A stretch of 50,078 nucleotides of DNA, taken from assembly GCF_002973595.1 (NCBI RefSeq), contig NZ_PVEO01000016.1:1-50078 (forward strand). Direction: 5' to 3'. Within the stretch, counting starts at the first letter, position 1. Every line of letters starts with the position of its first letter. Both the position numbers and the translations under genes were made by a program. The DNA is from Jejuia pallidilutea (GTDB lineage Bacteria > Bacteroidota > Bacteroidia > Flavobacteriales > Flavobacteriaceae). Of the stretch, positions 34,840-44,127 are shown in pieces. The notes beneath the pieces are model-generated. The model had not been told where the DNA came from and did not search any database. It saw nothing but the letters and a program-made list of their open reading frames with translations.

Positions 34840-37392
34840 ATGAACGTAAAAACATCTTCTAAACAAAAATCTTACACTCAAGAAGAAGCCTTTGAAGCCT
34901 CATTAAAATACTTCAAAAACGACGACCTAGCAGCACGCGTATGGATCAATAAATATGCGTTAAAAGATTCAGCAGGAAACCTATTCGAATTATCACCTGA
35001 AGATATGCATCGCCGTATCGCTAAGGAAATTGCCCGAATTGAAAAAAAATACAAAAACCCGTTGAGCGAAATAGAGGTTTTTGATTTGATTAAGGACTTT
35101 AAATACATTGTGCCCCAAGGAAGCCCAATGGCAGGTATTGGTAACCCTTATCAAATAGCTTCATTATCAAACTGTTTTGTAATTGGTAATGATGGTGCTT
35201 CCGACTCTTATGGCGGAATTATGAAAATAGACCAAGAGCAAGTACAGCTTATGAAGCGACGTGGCGGTGTTGGTCACGATTTGTCGCACATTCGCCCTAA
35301 AGGTTCTATGGTTAAGAATTCAGCGTTAACTTCTACAGGAATTGTGCCTTTTATGGAACGATATTCTAATTCAACTAGAGAGGTTGCACAAGATGGAAGA
35401 CGAGGTGCTTTAATGCTATCAATTTCTATAAACCACCCTGATGCCGAAGATTTTATTGATGCAAAGTTAGAAGCAGGAAAAGTTACTGGTGCTAATGTAT
35501 CGGTTAGAATTGATGATAATTTTATGAAAGCCGTAAAGGCCAACTCAGAATACGTTCAAAAATACCCTGTATTTAGTGAGGCCCCTAAATTTACACAAAC
35601 CATACAAGCAAACGGGTTATGGAAAAAAATTGTGCATAATGCATGGAAATCTGCCGAACCTGGTATTTTATTTTGGGACACCATTGCAAACGAATCTGTG
35701 CCAGATTGTTATGCAGATTTAGGCTATAAAACTGTGTCTACAAACCCATGTGGTGAAATACCTTTATGCCCTTACGATTCATGTAGGCTATTGGCTATAA
35801 ATTTATTTTCTTATGTTGAAGCGCCATTTACAAAGAAAGCAAAATTTAATTTCGATTTATTCAAGAAGCACGTTGCCTATGCACAACGTATTATGGATGA
35901 TATTATCGATTTAGAATTAGAAAAAATTGATGTAATTCTCCAAAAAATAGATGAAGATCCAGAGCAAGATGAAGTTAAAAGAGTAGAACGTAACCTGTGG
36001 TTAAATATTAGAAAAAAAGCACACGAAGGCCGAAGAACAGGTATTGGTATAACCGCTGAAGGCGATATGCTTGCTGCCCTCGGCTTAAAATACGGTAGTG
36101 AAGAAGGTAATGCGTTTTCGGTAGAGTTACACAAAACTATTGCTATTGAAGCATATAGGGGATCGGTGAATTTAGCAAAAGAGCGAGGTGCTTTTTCAAT
36201 TTTTGATTCTGATAGGGAAAAAGACAACCCGTTTATTTTAAGACTTAAAGAAGCCGATAGTCAGCTGTACTACGAGATGTTGGAATATGGCAGAAGAAAT
36301 ATAGCATTGTTAACTATTGCGCCAACAGGTACAACGAGTTTAATGACGCAGACCACATCTGGTATAGAGCCTGTATTTTTACCAGTTTACAAAAGAAGAC
36401 GAAAAGTAAACCCGAATGATAAAGATGTGCGTGTAGATTTTGTAGATGAGGTTGGGGACTCTTGGGAGGAGTACGTAGTATTTCACCATAAGTTTAAGCA
36501 ATGGATGGAAGTAAATGGTATAGACAGTGCCAAAAACTTTTCTCAAGAAGAAATAGACGATTTAATTAAGCAATCACCTTACTACGGCGCTACATCAAAC
36601 GACGTAGATTGGTTGAGTAAAGTAAGCATGCAAGGTGCTATACAAAAATGGGTAGACCATTCTATTAGTGTTACCATTAACTTACCAAATGATGTTAGCG
36701 AAGAGTTAGTGGGTGATTTATATGTAAAAGCTTGGGAAGTAGGATGTAAAGGCGTAACAGTATATCGTGATGGATCGCGTTCTGGTGTATTAATTTCAAA
36801 CGAGGAAAAGAAGGAAGATGGCGCCGATAATCAGCTTACAAATTTTCCTAATAAGCGTCCGCAAACTTTAGAGGCTGATGTTGTTCGTTTTCAAAACAAT
36901 AAAGAAAAATGGATTGCATTTATTGGACTTGTAGACGATAAGCCTTACGAGATTTTTACTGGTTTAGCCGATGATGAAGACGGTATTTTATTGCCTCGTT
37001 GGGTAAATCGTGGACTTATTATAAAAAACAGAAACGAAGACGGATCGTCGCGTTACGATTTTCAATACAAGAATACAAGAGGCTATAAAACCACAATTGA
37101 AGGCTTATCTCATAAATTCAATCCAGAATTTTGGAATTATGCAAAACTAATTTCAAGTACCTTAAGACACGGGATGCCTATTGATAAAATTGTAGATTTA
37201 ATTAATAGTTTGCAGTTAGATAGTGCTTCGATAAATTCATGGAAAAATGGTGTTGGTAGAGCGTTAAAGCGTTTTATTGAAGACGGCACAAAAGTAAAGG
37301 GACAAACCTGTACGAATTGCGAATCTGAAAATTTAATCTATCAAGAAGGCTGTTTAACCTGTAAGGATTGTGGTTCTTCAAAGTGTGGTTAA
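34840..37392 (+). CDS. nrdJ: Adenosylcobalamin-dependent ribonucleotide reductase (class II)
   Basis: 850 residues. Reduces ribonucleotides with a cobalamin-generated thiyl radical, without needing oxygen. LSNCFVIGN supplies the first redox cysteine, NPCGEIPLCPYDSCRLLAINL the catalytic N-x-C-x-E segment, APTGTTSL the phosphate loop, and VTVYRDGSRSGVL the end of the barrel. After residue about 690 there is a TSCPD-type domain and a terminal zinc-ribbon (CTNCES...GCLTCKDCGSSKCG) carrying the re-reduction cysteines. No cobalamin riboswitch is visible upstream, but an FNR-like palindrome is. A strong palindromic terminator follows at 37414. Confidence 0.94.
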   Translation: MNVKTSSKQKSYTQEEAFEASLKYFKNDDLAARVWINKYALKDSAGNLFELSPEDMHRRIAKEIARIEKKYKNPLSEIEVFDLIKDFKYIVPQGSPMAGIGNPYQIASLSNCFVIGNDGASDSYGGIMKIDQEQVQLMKRRGGVGHDLSHIRPKGSMVKNSALTSTGIVPFMERYSNSTREVAQDGRRGALMLSISINHPDAEDFIDAKLEAGKVTGANVSVRIDDNFMKAVKANSEYVQKYPVFSEAPKFTQTIQANGLWKKIVHNAWKSAEPGILFWDTIANESVPDCYADLGYKTVSTNPCGEIPLCPYDSCRLLAINLFSYVEAPFTKKAKFNFDLFKKHVAYAQRIMDDIIDLELEKIDVILQKIDEDPEQDEVKRVERNLWLNIRKKAHEGRRTGIGITAEGDMLAALGLKYGSEEGNAFSVELHKTIAIEAYRGSVNLAKERGAFSIFDSDREKDNPFILRLKEADSQLYYEMLEYGRRNIALLTIAPTGTTSLMTQTTSGIEPVFLPVYKRRRKVNPNDKDVRVDFVDEVGDSWEEYVVFHHKFKQWMEVNGIDSAKNFSQEEIDDLIKQSPYYGATSNDVDWLSKVSMQGAIQKWVDHSISVTINLPNDVSEELVGDLYVKAWEVGCKGVTVYRDGSRSGVLISNEEKKEDGADNQLTNFPNKRPQTLEADVVRFQNNKEKWIAFIGLVDDKPYEIFTGLADDEDGILLPRWVNRGLIIKNRNEDGSSRYDFQYKNTRGYKTTIEGLSHKFNPEFWNYAKLISSTLRHGMPIDKIVDLINSLQLDSASINSWKNGVGRALKRFIEDGTKVKGQTCTNCESENLIYQEGCLTCKDCGSSKCG

Positions 37393-37413
37393 TTTATAGA
37401 ATAGAGTAGTATT

Positions 37414-37452
37414 AGACCTGTCAGGTTTTGAAAACCCGACAGGTCTTTTTTT
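37414..37452 (+). terminator. Terminator after nrdJ, likely dispersed palindrome
   Basis: Arms agacctgtc (37414-37422) and gacaggtct (37438-37446), inner ggtttt/aaaacc pairing, and a T-run to 37452. The AGACCTGTCAGG palindrome is familiar from many flavobacterial intergenic regions, so it may be a repeat family co-opted as terminator. Confidence 0.85.
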
Positions 37453-37460
37453 ATAAAAAC

Positions 37461-37656
37461 CTATAAGTTCCCAATATTCAAATACTTGTAATCTTCGAGT
37501 TCAATTAGGTTTTTATTTTTTAGTGCACCCGTTTTTCAAAAGGTAGATATTATCAGAAACATCAACAATATGGCGATACATATGGTTGGTAATAATTATA
37601 ATTTTTCGTTGTTTTTCCTTAAAATACAACGCAACGTTATCTATCTCTAGAATCAT
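37461..37656 (-). pseudogene. Decayed ABC-transporter ATPase (internal deletion and frameshift)
   Basis: From the ATG at 37656 the minus strand reads MILEIDNVALYFKEK, the start of an ABC ATPase, then jumps straight to QRKIIIITNHMYRHIVDVSD and IYLLKNGCTK, which is the H-loop end of the same domain. Walker A, the ABC signature and Walker B are missing, a deletion of perhaps 150 residues. A one-base shift in an A-run (near 37515) then introduces a stop, while the other frame continues KNLIELEDYKYLNIGNL to TAG at 37461-37463. Its ATG overlaps the stop of the membrane gene as ATGA. Confidence 0.75.
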
Positions 37657-37940
37657 ACAAATTCTTTAAGAATTAAAATAAATGGTAAGCTAAGGATAAT
37701 ATCTATCAAATAGAATAAAGCAAATAATTTAAGTGTTGAAATACCTAGGTTTTTATAGAATACTAGTTTGCGTTTTGCTTGGATTTCAGTAATAAAATAC
37801 CACAAGAATACCACTAGGAAAACTTTAACAAGAAATAGTGGTACTACATCTAACCCCAAAAGCAAGAGAAAAAAATTAATAGCATAAGACCATGTAAAGA
37901 AAGGCCTGTAAAACAGAAAGATTGATGAAAGCTGCTGCAT
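37653..37940 (-). CDS. Small membrane protein, former partner of an ABC ATPase
   Basis: 95 residues with three hydrophobic helices (about 8-30, 33-52 and 68-92). No recognised domain. The ATGA overlap with the downstream broken ABC ATPase indicates the two were once translated together, probably as parts of one small ABC system; with the ATPase broken, this gene may be drifting or may work with another ATPase. The reading frame itself is intact. Confidence 0.6.
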   Translation of the reverse strand: MQQLSSIFLFYRPFFTWSYAINFFLLLLGLDVVPLFLVKVFLVVFLWYFITEIQAKRKLVFYKNLGISTLKLFALFYLIDIILSLPFILILKEFV

Positions 37941-38248
37941 AGTAAATGTAGTAACGCAGAAACTTTTAGATTATTTTTATTTTGAAACATATCAAGAGGC
38001 TTCAAACGCTTAAAATTCATAAATTATCGTATTTTTGGTGTCCAATTTAGAATGGGGCGCTTCAATGCTTAACATTGAAGTTTCGTTTAAAATTATTATT
38101 TCCGAGAACCTGCCTTTTGGCAAACAGGAACGGAAATACAAATACTAAATTTCATTTTAGTTAATAAGTTTAAATGAAATAATAGAACTTTATTTTTTTT
38201 GACTAAACGTCAAAAAGGTTCGTTTAAAGAAATTTTTATTAAAAGCAG
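37941..38248. other. 308-base gap upstream of prfA, rich in inverted repeats
   Basis: No gene seen. It holds a candidate -7 element (38030-38037) and four consecutive inverted repeats: cttcaatg/cattgaag (38060-38080), atttccg...cctg/cagg...cggaaat (38098-38137), atttcattt/aaatgaaat (38149-38180) and tttttgac/gtcaaaaa (38196-38216). These would all lie in the prfA 5' leader. No known riboswitch or ribosomal leader was recognised. Confidence 0.45.
38030..38037 (+). promoter_or_regulatory. prfA: Candidate -7 promoter element for prfA
   Basis: TATTTTTG, full TAnnTTTG, giving a leader of about 200 bases before the ATG at 38249. No other full match lies closer. Confidence 0.35.
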
Positions 38249-39325
38249 ATGTTAGATAAATTACAAATAGTAAAGCAGCGTTTTGATGAGGTGAGTGATT
38301 TAATTATTCAACCAGATATTATTTCAGACCAAAAACGCTATGTGGAGCTAACCCGAGAATATAAAGATTTACGTATTTTAATGGATAAGCGCAATGCTTA
38401 CATTGAATTAACAAATAACCTAAAAGAAGCAGAAGAGGTTATTGCAGATGGTAGCGACCCAGAAATGGTAGAAATGGCCAAAACGCAATATGATGAAGCT
38501 AAGGAAGGCATTCCAAAACTTGAAGAAGAAATAAAGGTATTATTAATACCAAAAGATCCAGAAGATGCCAAAAACGCAGTAGTAGAGTTACGTGCAGGAA
38601 CAGGAGGGGACGAGGCTAGTATTTTTGCAGGCGATTTATTTAGAATGTATACCAAATACTGCGAAAGTAAAGGTTGGAGTGTAAGTACTGTAGATTTTAG
38701 TGAAGGTACCAATGGTGGGTTTAAGGAAATTCAATTTGAAGTAACTGGTGATGATGTTTACGGTACACTAAAGTTTGAAGCTGGTGTGCACCGGGTACAA
38801 CGTGTGCCACAAACCGAAACACAAGGGCGTGTGCATACAAGTGCTGCAACCGTAATGGTGTTTCCTGAAGCTGAAGAATTTGATGTAGAAATAGATCCTA
38901 AAGACGTAAGGATAGATTATTTCTGTTCTTCGGGTCCTGGTGGGCAATCGGTTAACACAACATATTCCGCGGTGCGTTTAACACATGAGCCAACTGGTTT
39001 GGTAGCGCAATGTCAAGATCAAAAATCGCAACATAAAAACAAGGAAAAAGCATTTAAGGTATTGCGTTCCCGTTTATACGATTTAGAATTGGCGAAGAAA
39101 CAAGAAGAAGATGCTGCAAAACGTGGTAGTATGGTATCATCAGGAGATAGAAGTGCTAAAATTAGAACATATAACTACCCACAGGGGCGTGTAACCGACC
39201 ACAGAATTGGGTTAACGCTTTACGATTTGCAGAATATTGTAAATGGTGATATTCAAAAGATAATAGATGAATTACAACTAGCTGAAAATACAGAGAAATT
39301 AAAGGCTAGTGATGATGTAATTTAA
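38249..39325 (+). CDS. prfA: Peptide chain release factor 1
   Basis: 358 residues. Recognises UAA/UAG and triggers peptide release. Helical N-terminal domain, then the GGQ catalytic loop in [20 protein letters not shown] (G231-Q233) and the RF1-family segments [18 protein letters not shown] and [19 protein letters not shown]. Stop-codon reading motif region near 185-195 agrees with RF1 rather than RF2, and no programmed frameshift is present. Followed 131 bases later by pyrF on the same strand. Confidence 0.96.
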   Translation: MLDKLQIVKQRFDEVSDLIIQPDIISDQKRYVELTREYKDLRILMDKRNAYIELTNNLKEAEEVIADGSDPEMVEMAKTQYDEAKEGIPKLEEEIKVLLIPKDPEDAKNAVVELRAGTGGDEASIFAGDLFRMYTKYCESKGWSVSTVDFSEGTNGGFKEIQFEVTGDDVYGTLKFEAGVHRVQRVPQTETQGRVHTSAATVMVFPEAEEFDVEIDPKDVRIDYFCSSGPGGQSVNTTYSAVRLTHEPTGLVAQCQDQKSQHKNKEKAFKVLRSRLYDLELAKKQEEDAAKRGSMVSSGDRSAKIRTYNYPQGRVTDHRIGLTLYDLQNIVNGDIQKIIDELQLAENTEKLKASDDVI

Positions 39326-39456
39326 TCTTATTCTTTCCCTTAAGGAAAGACACTCTTAATTAATAAAATTAGTTTTAATCAGTGAGTGCTCTTATAGTTT
39401 CGAAATTTATTAGAGTAATCACATAATAGTTTCCTCTTTTGGAGGATTAATGAGGA

Positions 39457-40284
39457 ATGACTACAGAAAAACTCATTTCAGAAATAAAAAAAAAGCAATC
39501 CTTTTTATGTATTGGATTAGATGTAGATTTAACAAAAATTCCGCAACATCTTTTAAATAACGAAGACCCTATTTTTGCCTTCAATAAAGCTATTATAGAT
39601 GCAACCCACCATTTATGTGTAGCCTACAAACCCAATACAGCATTTTATGAAGCTTATGGTTTAAAAGGATGGAAATCTTTAGAAAAAACCATTACCTATT
39701 TAAACGAAAAGTATCCTGAAATATTTACTATTGCCGATGCAAAACGTGGTGATATTGGTAATACCAGTAGCATGTATGCTAAAGCATTTTTTGAGGATTT
39801 AGCGTTCGATTCTGTTACCGTTGCCCCGTATATGGGAAAAGATTCGGTGGAACCTTTTTTAGCTTTTAAAAATAAGCACACCATTCTTTTGGCTTTAACT
39901 TCTAACCAAGGTGCGTTTGATTTTCAAACAAAAACTATAGATGGTAAGGAAGTGTATAAACAGGTTTTAGACACTTCAAAAACATGGAAAAATGCTGAAA
40001 ATTTAATGTATGTTGTAGGTGCTACCAAAGCAGAGTATTTAGGAGAGATTCGCAATATAATTCCAGATAGTTTTTTATTAGTTCCTGGTGTGGGTGCCCA
40101 AGGCGGAAACCTTCAAGAGGTTTGCAAATATGGAATGAACGCTTCGGTTGGACTCTTAATTAATTCTTCTAGAGGAATTATATACGCGTCTAAAAATGAA
40201 GATTTTGCTGAGGCATCAGCACAAAAAGCAGCTTTACTTCAAAAGGATATGGCGATTGAGTTAAATAATTACTTCAAAAATTAA
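39457..40284 (+). CDS. pyrF: Orotidine 5'-phosphate decarboxylase (PyrF type 2)
   Basis: 275 residues, the longer 'type 2' form. Makes UMP by decarboxylating [13 protein letters not shown] near the start, the catalytic D-x-K-x2-D tetrad [15 protein letters not shown] (D94, K96, D99), [16 protein letters not shown], and [10 protein letters not shown] for phosphate binding are visible. A GGAGG at 39441-39445, 11 bases before the ATG, acts as ribosome-binding site. A bidirectional terminator follows. Confidence 0.95.
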   Translation: MTTEKLISEIKKKQSFLCIGLDVDLTKIPQHLLNNEDPIFAFNKAIIDATHHLCVAYKPNTAFYEAYGLKGWKSLEKTITYLNEKYPEIFTIADAKRGDIGNTSSMYAKAFFEDLAFDSVTVAPYMGKDSVEPFLAFKNKHTILLALTSNQGAFDFQTKTIDGKEVYKQVLDTSKTWKNAENLMYVVGATKAEYLGEIRNIIPDSFLLVPGVGAQGGNLQEVCKYGMNASVGLLINSSRGIIYASKNEDFAEASAQKAALLQKDMAIELNNYFKN

Positions 40285-40292
40285 ATTATAAA

Positions 40293-40330
40293 AAAAGGGA
40301 CTCTATTATTTATAAAGTCCCTTTTCTAAT
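40293..40330. terminator. Bidirectional terminator between pyrF and the SLC13 gene
   Basis: Arms aaagggact (40294-40302) and agtcccttt (40316-40324), with an A-run before and T-rich tail after, so it can serve both convergent genes. Confidence 0.8.
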
Positions 40331-40343
40331 TTTTAAGCTCTTG

Positions 40344-42185
40344 TTAAAACGGCCATATAATTGGCACGAGTAATAACGAAACTATAAAGAATACTAGCAA
40401 CAATGGTGCGCCAACTTTAAGGTAATCCATAAACTTATACCCACCAGCAGACATAACCATGGCGTTTGTTGTTGTGCCAACCGGTGTTAAAAACGCTGTA
40501 GAGGCACTAATGGCTACTACTATCATAAATGGTTCAGGCGAAACACCTAAAGAACTAGCCGCCAATATAGCTATAGGTGCCATAAGTACAGCAGTGGCTG
40601 AGTTATTAATTACTTGACTAAATGTAGTTGTTAGTAAAAAAATACCGCCTAATAACATTACAGGAGAAATAGAGCCCAAATACGTTACCAAACCGTTAGC
40701 AACCATTTGCGCAGTTCCTGTTTTTTGCAGCGCAATACCCATAGGTATCATAGCGGCAATCATTACAACACTGGTCCAACTTATACCTTTGTAGGCTTTA
40801 GACATTGGTACACATCCTGTAAGTAATACAATACCAGCACAGATTAAAGCTGCCATAGAGCCTGGAACTACTTTAAATACAAGTAGTCCAATCATTAATA
40901 TTAAGGCACCTAATGCAATGTATGATTTAGAGTTTAGGTTGTCTACGTTTTTGGCCATACCTTCAGGACTACCACAAATTACTAGATTTTCATGTTGCTC
41001 CTTTAAACTCTCGATGTTTTCCCAAGAACCACGCAATAAAAAAGCATCTCCAACCTTTACAGTTATTTCTTTATCGGTTAGTGGTTTGTTGTTTCTAGAG
41101 GCAGCCAATAATTGAATACCAAAGCGTTTAAAATAATCGCCTAATTTATATTTTCTACCAACCAAAATAGAGTTAGGGTTTACAATTACTTCGGTCATAC
41201 CAACCTCTTGGTTTATAAGGTTGTTTTTTAGTTCATCTGTTACGGGCTCTAAAGGTAGAAGGCCTAATCTAAATTTAATCATTAATTTGTTAATGTCTTC
41301 AGTACTGCCTTTTACCGTAATAATATCATGATATCTTAAAAAGGTTTTGTTGTCTGGAAACTCCACAAATTGAGAAATACCTTTTAATGGGCTAGGGTGT
41401 CTTCTTTTCAATCTTAAAATAGAAATGTTATAATTTTTTTCAAAGTCCCATATGCCTATTTTAGTGTCTATTAAAGGGGAAACAGAGCGTATGCGAAGTC
41501 TATAATAATCTCCATCAATTCTATAAGCTTCTATCCATTTATGAAATGTGGTTTCTATATCAATAGGTTTATTGCTGGTTTTATTTTTAGGTAACAATTT
41601 GTAACCAACATATCTAAAGTATACCAGGGCAATAATTAATAATGGTAAGCCAATTAATCCAAATTCAAAAAACGAGAAACCTTCGTGTCCACTTTGCACA
41701 AGGGCATTACTTGCAATAATGTTGGGAGGTGTTCCAGTTAATGTAAGAAGTCCACCTGTGTTAGACCCAAAAGCAACAGGCATTAGCATTTTAGACGGTA
41801 ATGTACCAATACTCCAAGCAGAAGATATTGTTAAGGGCATTAATGTGGCTACAGTCCCTGTGTTACTTACAAATCCTGATAGTATACCAGAGCCTAAAGA
41901 TACAATAACCAATAGCTTAGGAATACTTTTTCCAGCCCATTCCACAAATTTTCTACCAGCAAGAGCAGTCCATCCTGTTTGCGACAAGCCTTCGCCAATT
42001 ATAAAAAGTGCTGCAATCATTATAACTGTAGGGTTACTAAACCCACTAAGTGTTTCTTTAGCATCTAAAATTCCAGTTAAGAACAAACTAATCATAGAGA
42101 GTAGCGCAACAATATCTGGGGTAAATTTTCCCCAAACGAATAATGCTATAGTTATTACTAATATGGTAAGCATTAAATAGATCAT
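40344..42185 (-). CDS. SLC13/DASS-family anion transporter with RCK_C domains
   Basis: 613 residues. Two transmembrane halves, each with a substrate/sodium-binding helical hairpin: GFVSNTGTVATLMPL and QVINNSATAVLMAP, plus matching TGTPPNI and TPVGTTTNAM. Between them (about residues 210-400) lie two soluble TrkA-C-like regulatory domains (for example GMTEVIVNPNSILVGRK). This layout belongs to bacterial sodium-coupled transporters of sulfate, dicarboxylate or phosphate; substrate not predictable. An FNR-like palindrome lies 81-94 bases upstream of the start. Confidence 0.9.
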   Translation of the reverse strand: MIYLMLTILVITIALFVWGKFTPDIVALLSMISLFLTGILDAKETLSGFSNPTVIMIAALFIIGEGLSQTGWTALAGRKFVEWAGKSIPKLLVIVSLGSGILSGFVSNTGTVATLMPLTISSAWSIGTLPSKMLMPVAFGSNTGGLLTLTGTPPNIIASNALVQSGHEGFSFFEFGLIGLPLLIIALVYFRYVGYKLLPKNKTSNKPIDIETTFHKWIEAYRIDGDYYRLRIRSVSPLIDTKIGIWDFEKNYNISILRLKRRHPSPLKGISQFVEFPDNKTFLRYHDIITVKGSTEDINKLMIKFRLGLLPLEPVTDELKNNLINQEVGMTEVIVNPNSILVGRKYKLGDYFKRFGIQLLAASRNNKPLTDKEITVKVGDAFLLRGSWENIESLKEQHENLVICGSPEGMAKNVDNLNSKSYIALGALILMIGLLVFKVVPGSMAALICAGIVLLTGCVPMSKAYKGISWTSVVMIAAMIPMGIALQKTGTAQMVANGLVTYLGSISPVMLLGGIFLLTTTFSQVINNSATAVLMAPIAILAASSLGVSPEPFMIVVAISASTAFLTPVGTTTNAMVMSAGGYKFMDYLKVGAPLLLVFFIVSLLLVPIIWPF

Positions 42186-42516
42186 AATGTTTAATTATTA
42201 AAGAAGTTGTTATTTTTTTCCTTTCAATTATCGTGTAAAATTACCTTGCTATATCAGTAATAATTATGACTATTGTCATGCTTTATAATATATTGATATT
42301 TTTACGGGATTAGTGTTTTTTAGCCTGTAAACTGCAAATTATAAACACGAAAACGCTTTCGTTATGCAACTTTGATAAATTAAGTTGTAATTTTATTCGA
42401 AAATTGATGTGTTGTATTTAGTTGAATACATAAAAAACAGGATTTTCTTAAAAAACTGTTGCATATTTATGCAAATTACAATGTAAAGTTTTATAAATGA
42501 TATTAAAATTAAATTC
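42186..42516. other. 331-base divergent intergenic region (SLC13 gene / bshB1)
   Basis: Holds the FNR-like palindrome 42266-42279 and a small ttgcat/atgcaa hairpin at 42459-42474 near the bshB1 start. No full TAnnTTTG element was found on either strand and no further gene or repeat is seen. Confidence 0.45.
42266..42279. promoter_or_regulatory. FNR/Crp-like palindrome upstream of the SLC13 gene
   Basis: ATGAC-TATT-GTCAT, perfect five-base arms. Same form as 34750-34763. Located 81 bases from the SLC13 start. Confidence 0.45.
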
Positions 42517-43236
42517 ATGAAGTTAGATATACTTGCCATAGGTGCGCACCCGGATGATGTAGAATTAGGCTGCGGCGCTACCATTGCAAAAGAAGTGGCA
42601 AACGGTAAAAAAGTAGGCATTATAGACTTAACAAAGGGCGAATTAGGAACCAGAGGTACCGCCGAAACTAGAAAAATTGAAGCTGCCAATGCCGCTAAAA
42701 TTCTAGGGGTAGATACCAGAATTAATATGGGGTTTGCCGACGGTTTTTTTGTAAACGATAAAGAACACCAATTAGCATTAATTAAAAAAATTAGAACATA
42801 TAAACCTGAGATTGTTTTATGTAATGCTATAGAAGATAGGCATATAGATCACGGTAAAGGAAGCAAGTTAGTAAGTGATGCTTGTTTTTTAAGCGGTTTA
42901 TTAAAAATACAAACTCTAGATGAAGATGGGGGCCAGCAGACACCTTGGCGCCCCAAATTTGTGTATCATTACATGCAATGGAAAAATTTAGAGCCAGATA
43001 TTGTTGTGGATGTTTCAGGTTTTGTAGCTATTAAAATGAAGGCTGTTTTAGCTTACGAAACACAGTTCTACAGTGAAAACAGCAAAGAGCCAGTAACACC
43101 TATTTCTAGCAAAAATTTTACTGATAGTGTAAAATACCGTGCAAGGGATTTAGGCAGGTTAATAAGTACAGAAGCAGGAGAGGGCTTTAATGTAGAGCGG
43201 CATCCAGCAGTTAATAGTTTGTTTGATTTGAAGTAG
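42517..43236 (+). CDS. bshB1: Bacillithiol biosynthesis deacetylase BshB1
   Basis: 239 residues, PIG-L/LmbE family zinc deacetylase. Removes acetyl from GlcNAc-malate to give GlcN-malate for bacillithiol, the low-molecular-weight thiol of many Bacteroidota and Firmicutes. The zinc motif AHPDD (H11, D13, D14), the KGELGTRGT loop, and RHIDHGKG (zinc ligand H112, general-base region) are typical of BshB1 rather than BshB2. C-terminal GEGFNVERHPAV is also subgroup-specific. Cytoplasmic. The start ATG follows an AT-rich leader. Confidence 0.93.
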   Translation: MKLDILAIGAHPDDVELGCGATIAKEVANGKKVGIIDLTKGELGTRGTAETRKIEAANAAKILGVDTRINMGFADGFFVNDKEHQLALIKKIRTYKPEIVLCNAIEDRHIDHGKGSKLVSDACFLSGLLKIQTLDEDGGQQTPWRPKFVYHYMQWKNLEPDIVVDVSGFVAIKMKAVLAYETQFYSENSKEPVTPISSKNFTDSVKYRARDLGRLISTEAGEGFNVERHPAVNSLFDLK

Positions 43237-43270
43237 TTAGGTTTTTTATATTAAAATATTAAAAAAAGTC

Positions 43271-43302
43271 TTTGTAGATAACATTGAAAACATTTACATT
43301 TG
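43271..43302 (+). promoter_or_regulatory. Promoter of tRNA-His
   Basis: TTTG (43271-43274), 20-base spacer, TACATTTG (43295-43302): the best -33/-7 pair in the window, 28 bases before the tRNA 5' end. Confidence 0.7.
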
Positions 43303-43330
43303 CACTCGCATTGCAAAATGTATATTACAT

Positions 43331-43406
43331 GGTGGTTGTAGCTCAGTTGGTTAGAGCATTGGTTTGTGGTACCAAGGGTCGTGGGTTCGAATCCCATCAT
43401 CCACCC
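43331..43406 (+). tRNA. tRNA-His (anticodon GTG)
   Basis: Cloverleaf folds with D-arm GCTCAGTTGGTTAGAGC, anticodon stem TTGGT/ACCAA and loop TTGTGGT (anticodon GTG), T-arm GTGGG-TTCGAAT-CCCAT. The extra 5' G (43331) facing C73 (43405) is the histidine identity element. CCA is not encoded. In the acceptor stem GTGGTTG against CATCCAC, base 5 faces base 68 as U-U, an oddity. Preceded by a strong promoter, followed by a strong terminator. Confidence 0.96.
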
Positions 43407-43409
43407 AAA

Positions 43410-43455
43410 AAAAGCCTTTCACCCAAAGTTTTGGGATTGAAAGGCTATTTTGTGT
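43410..43455 (+). terminator. Terminator after tRNA-His
   Basis: Arms agcctttca (43413-43421) and tgaaaggct (43438-43446), continued inward by cccaa/ttggg, with A-run before and a T-rich tail (attttgtgtttt) after. Confidence 0.85.
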
Positions 43456-43471
43456 TTTATAGTGTTATCTT

Positions 43472-43885
43472 TTATTTTTCGCGTTTTAAGCGTATTGCAT
43501 TTAACTCTGTAAACGCTGTTGGCCTCGTATTGTTAAAGCCCATAGCAAACCGCATATTATTGGCATCTGTAAATTTAGCAATACACAACATTCGTTTTTG
43601 TTCTCCTGTTTCTAGTTGAGTTACTATAAAATCTACTTCAATAGGTTTTGTTGTATTATTAATTTCATACATCATACTTCCTTTTTTTCCTTGCAGTGTA
43701 AACTCTTTGCCGCCAAAAACCTGACCCTTTATTTCAAAAGACGCATACCCTTCGGCGTCAAAAACCATGTAGCCTATATCGCCGTTGTCTTCACCTGTCC
43801 ATCTGCCCACAAACTGATTGGTTTCGGTTTTAGGAATAAACGATAAAAAGGATAATGCTAGGAATAATATGTAAAGTTTTCTCAT
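43472..43885 (-). CDS. Secreted lipocalin-like protein, unknown function
   Basis: 137 residues with a signal peptide (MRKLYILFLALSFLSFIP). The mature start NQFVGRWTGEDNGDIGYMVF resembles the G-x-W strand A of lipocalin-like domains, and the rest is beta-rich. No lipobox. It begins the accessory segment; it lies just right of the tRNA-His terminator and is on the minus strand. Function unknown. Confidence 0.68.
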   Translation of the reverse strand: MRKLYILFLALSFLSFIPKTETNQFVGRWTGEDNGDIGYMVFDAEGYASFEIKGQVFGGKEFTLQGKKGSMMYEINNTTKPIEVDFIVTQLETGEQKRMLCIAKFTDANNMRFAMGFNNTRPTAFTELNAIRLKREK

Positions 43886-44127
43886 AAATGCGTAGTTTTT
43901 TTGTTTGTGGTATATATGTAAGCCAATTTAATGAAAAAACTTGTATAAGTTGCTTATAGTAGGTTTATGATACGTTTTATTATCTAGTTAAAGGATAAAA
44001 CCCCTTCAATTTCATTACACTTAATTTAATATACACAAATATTTTAGCAAATAGTAATACAAGGTTTAAACGGCTTGTATATAAAAGTGCCTCACTTAGT
44101 GTATAAGGTATTGGTTTGTTGAAAATA

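Noticed and set aside
39333-39351. Hairpin tctttcc/ggaaaga after prfA as terminator
   Set aside because: Only seven pairs and no T-tract follows; read-through into pyrF is at least as likely.
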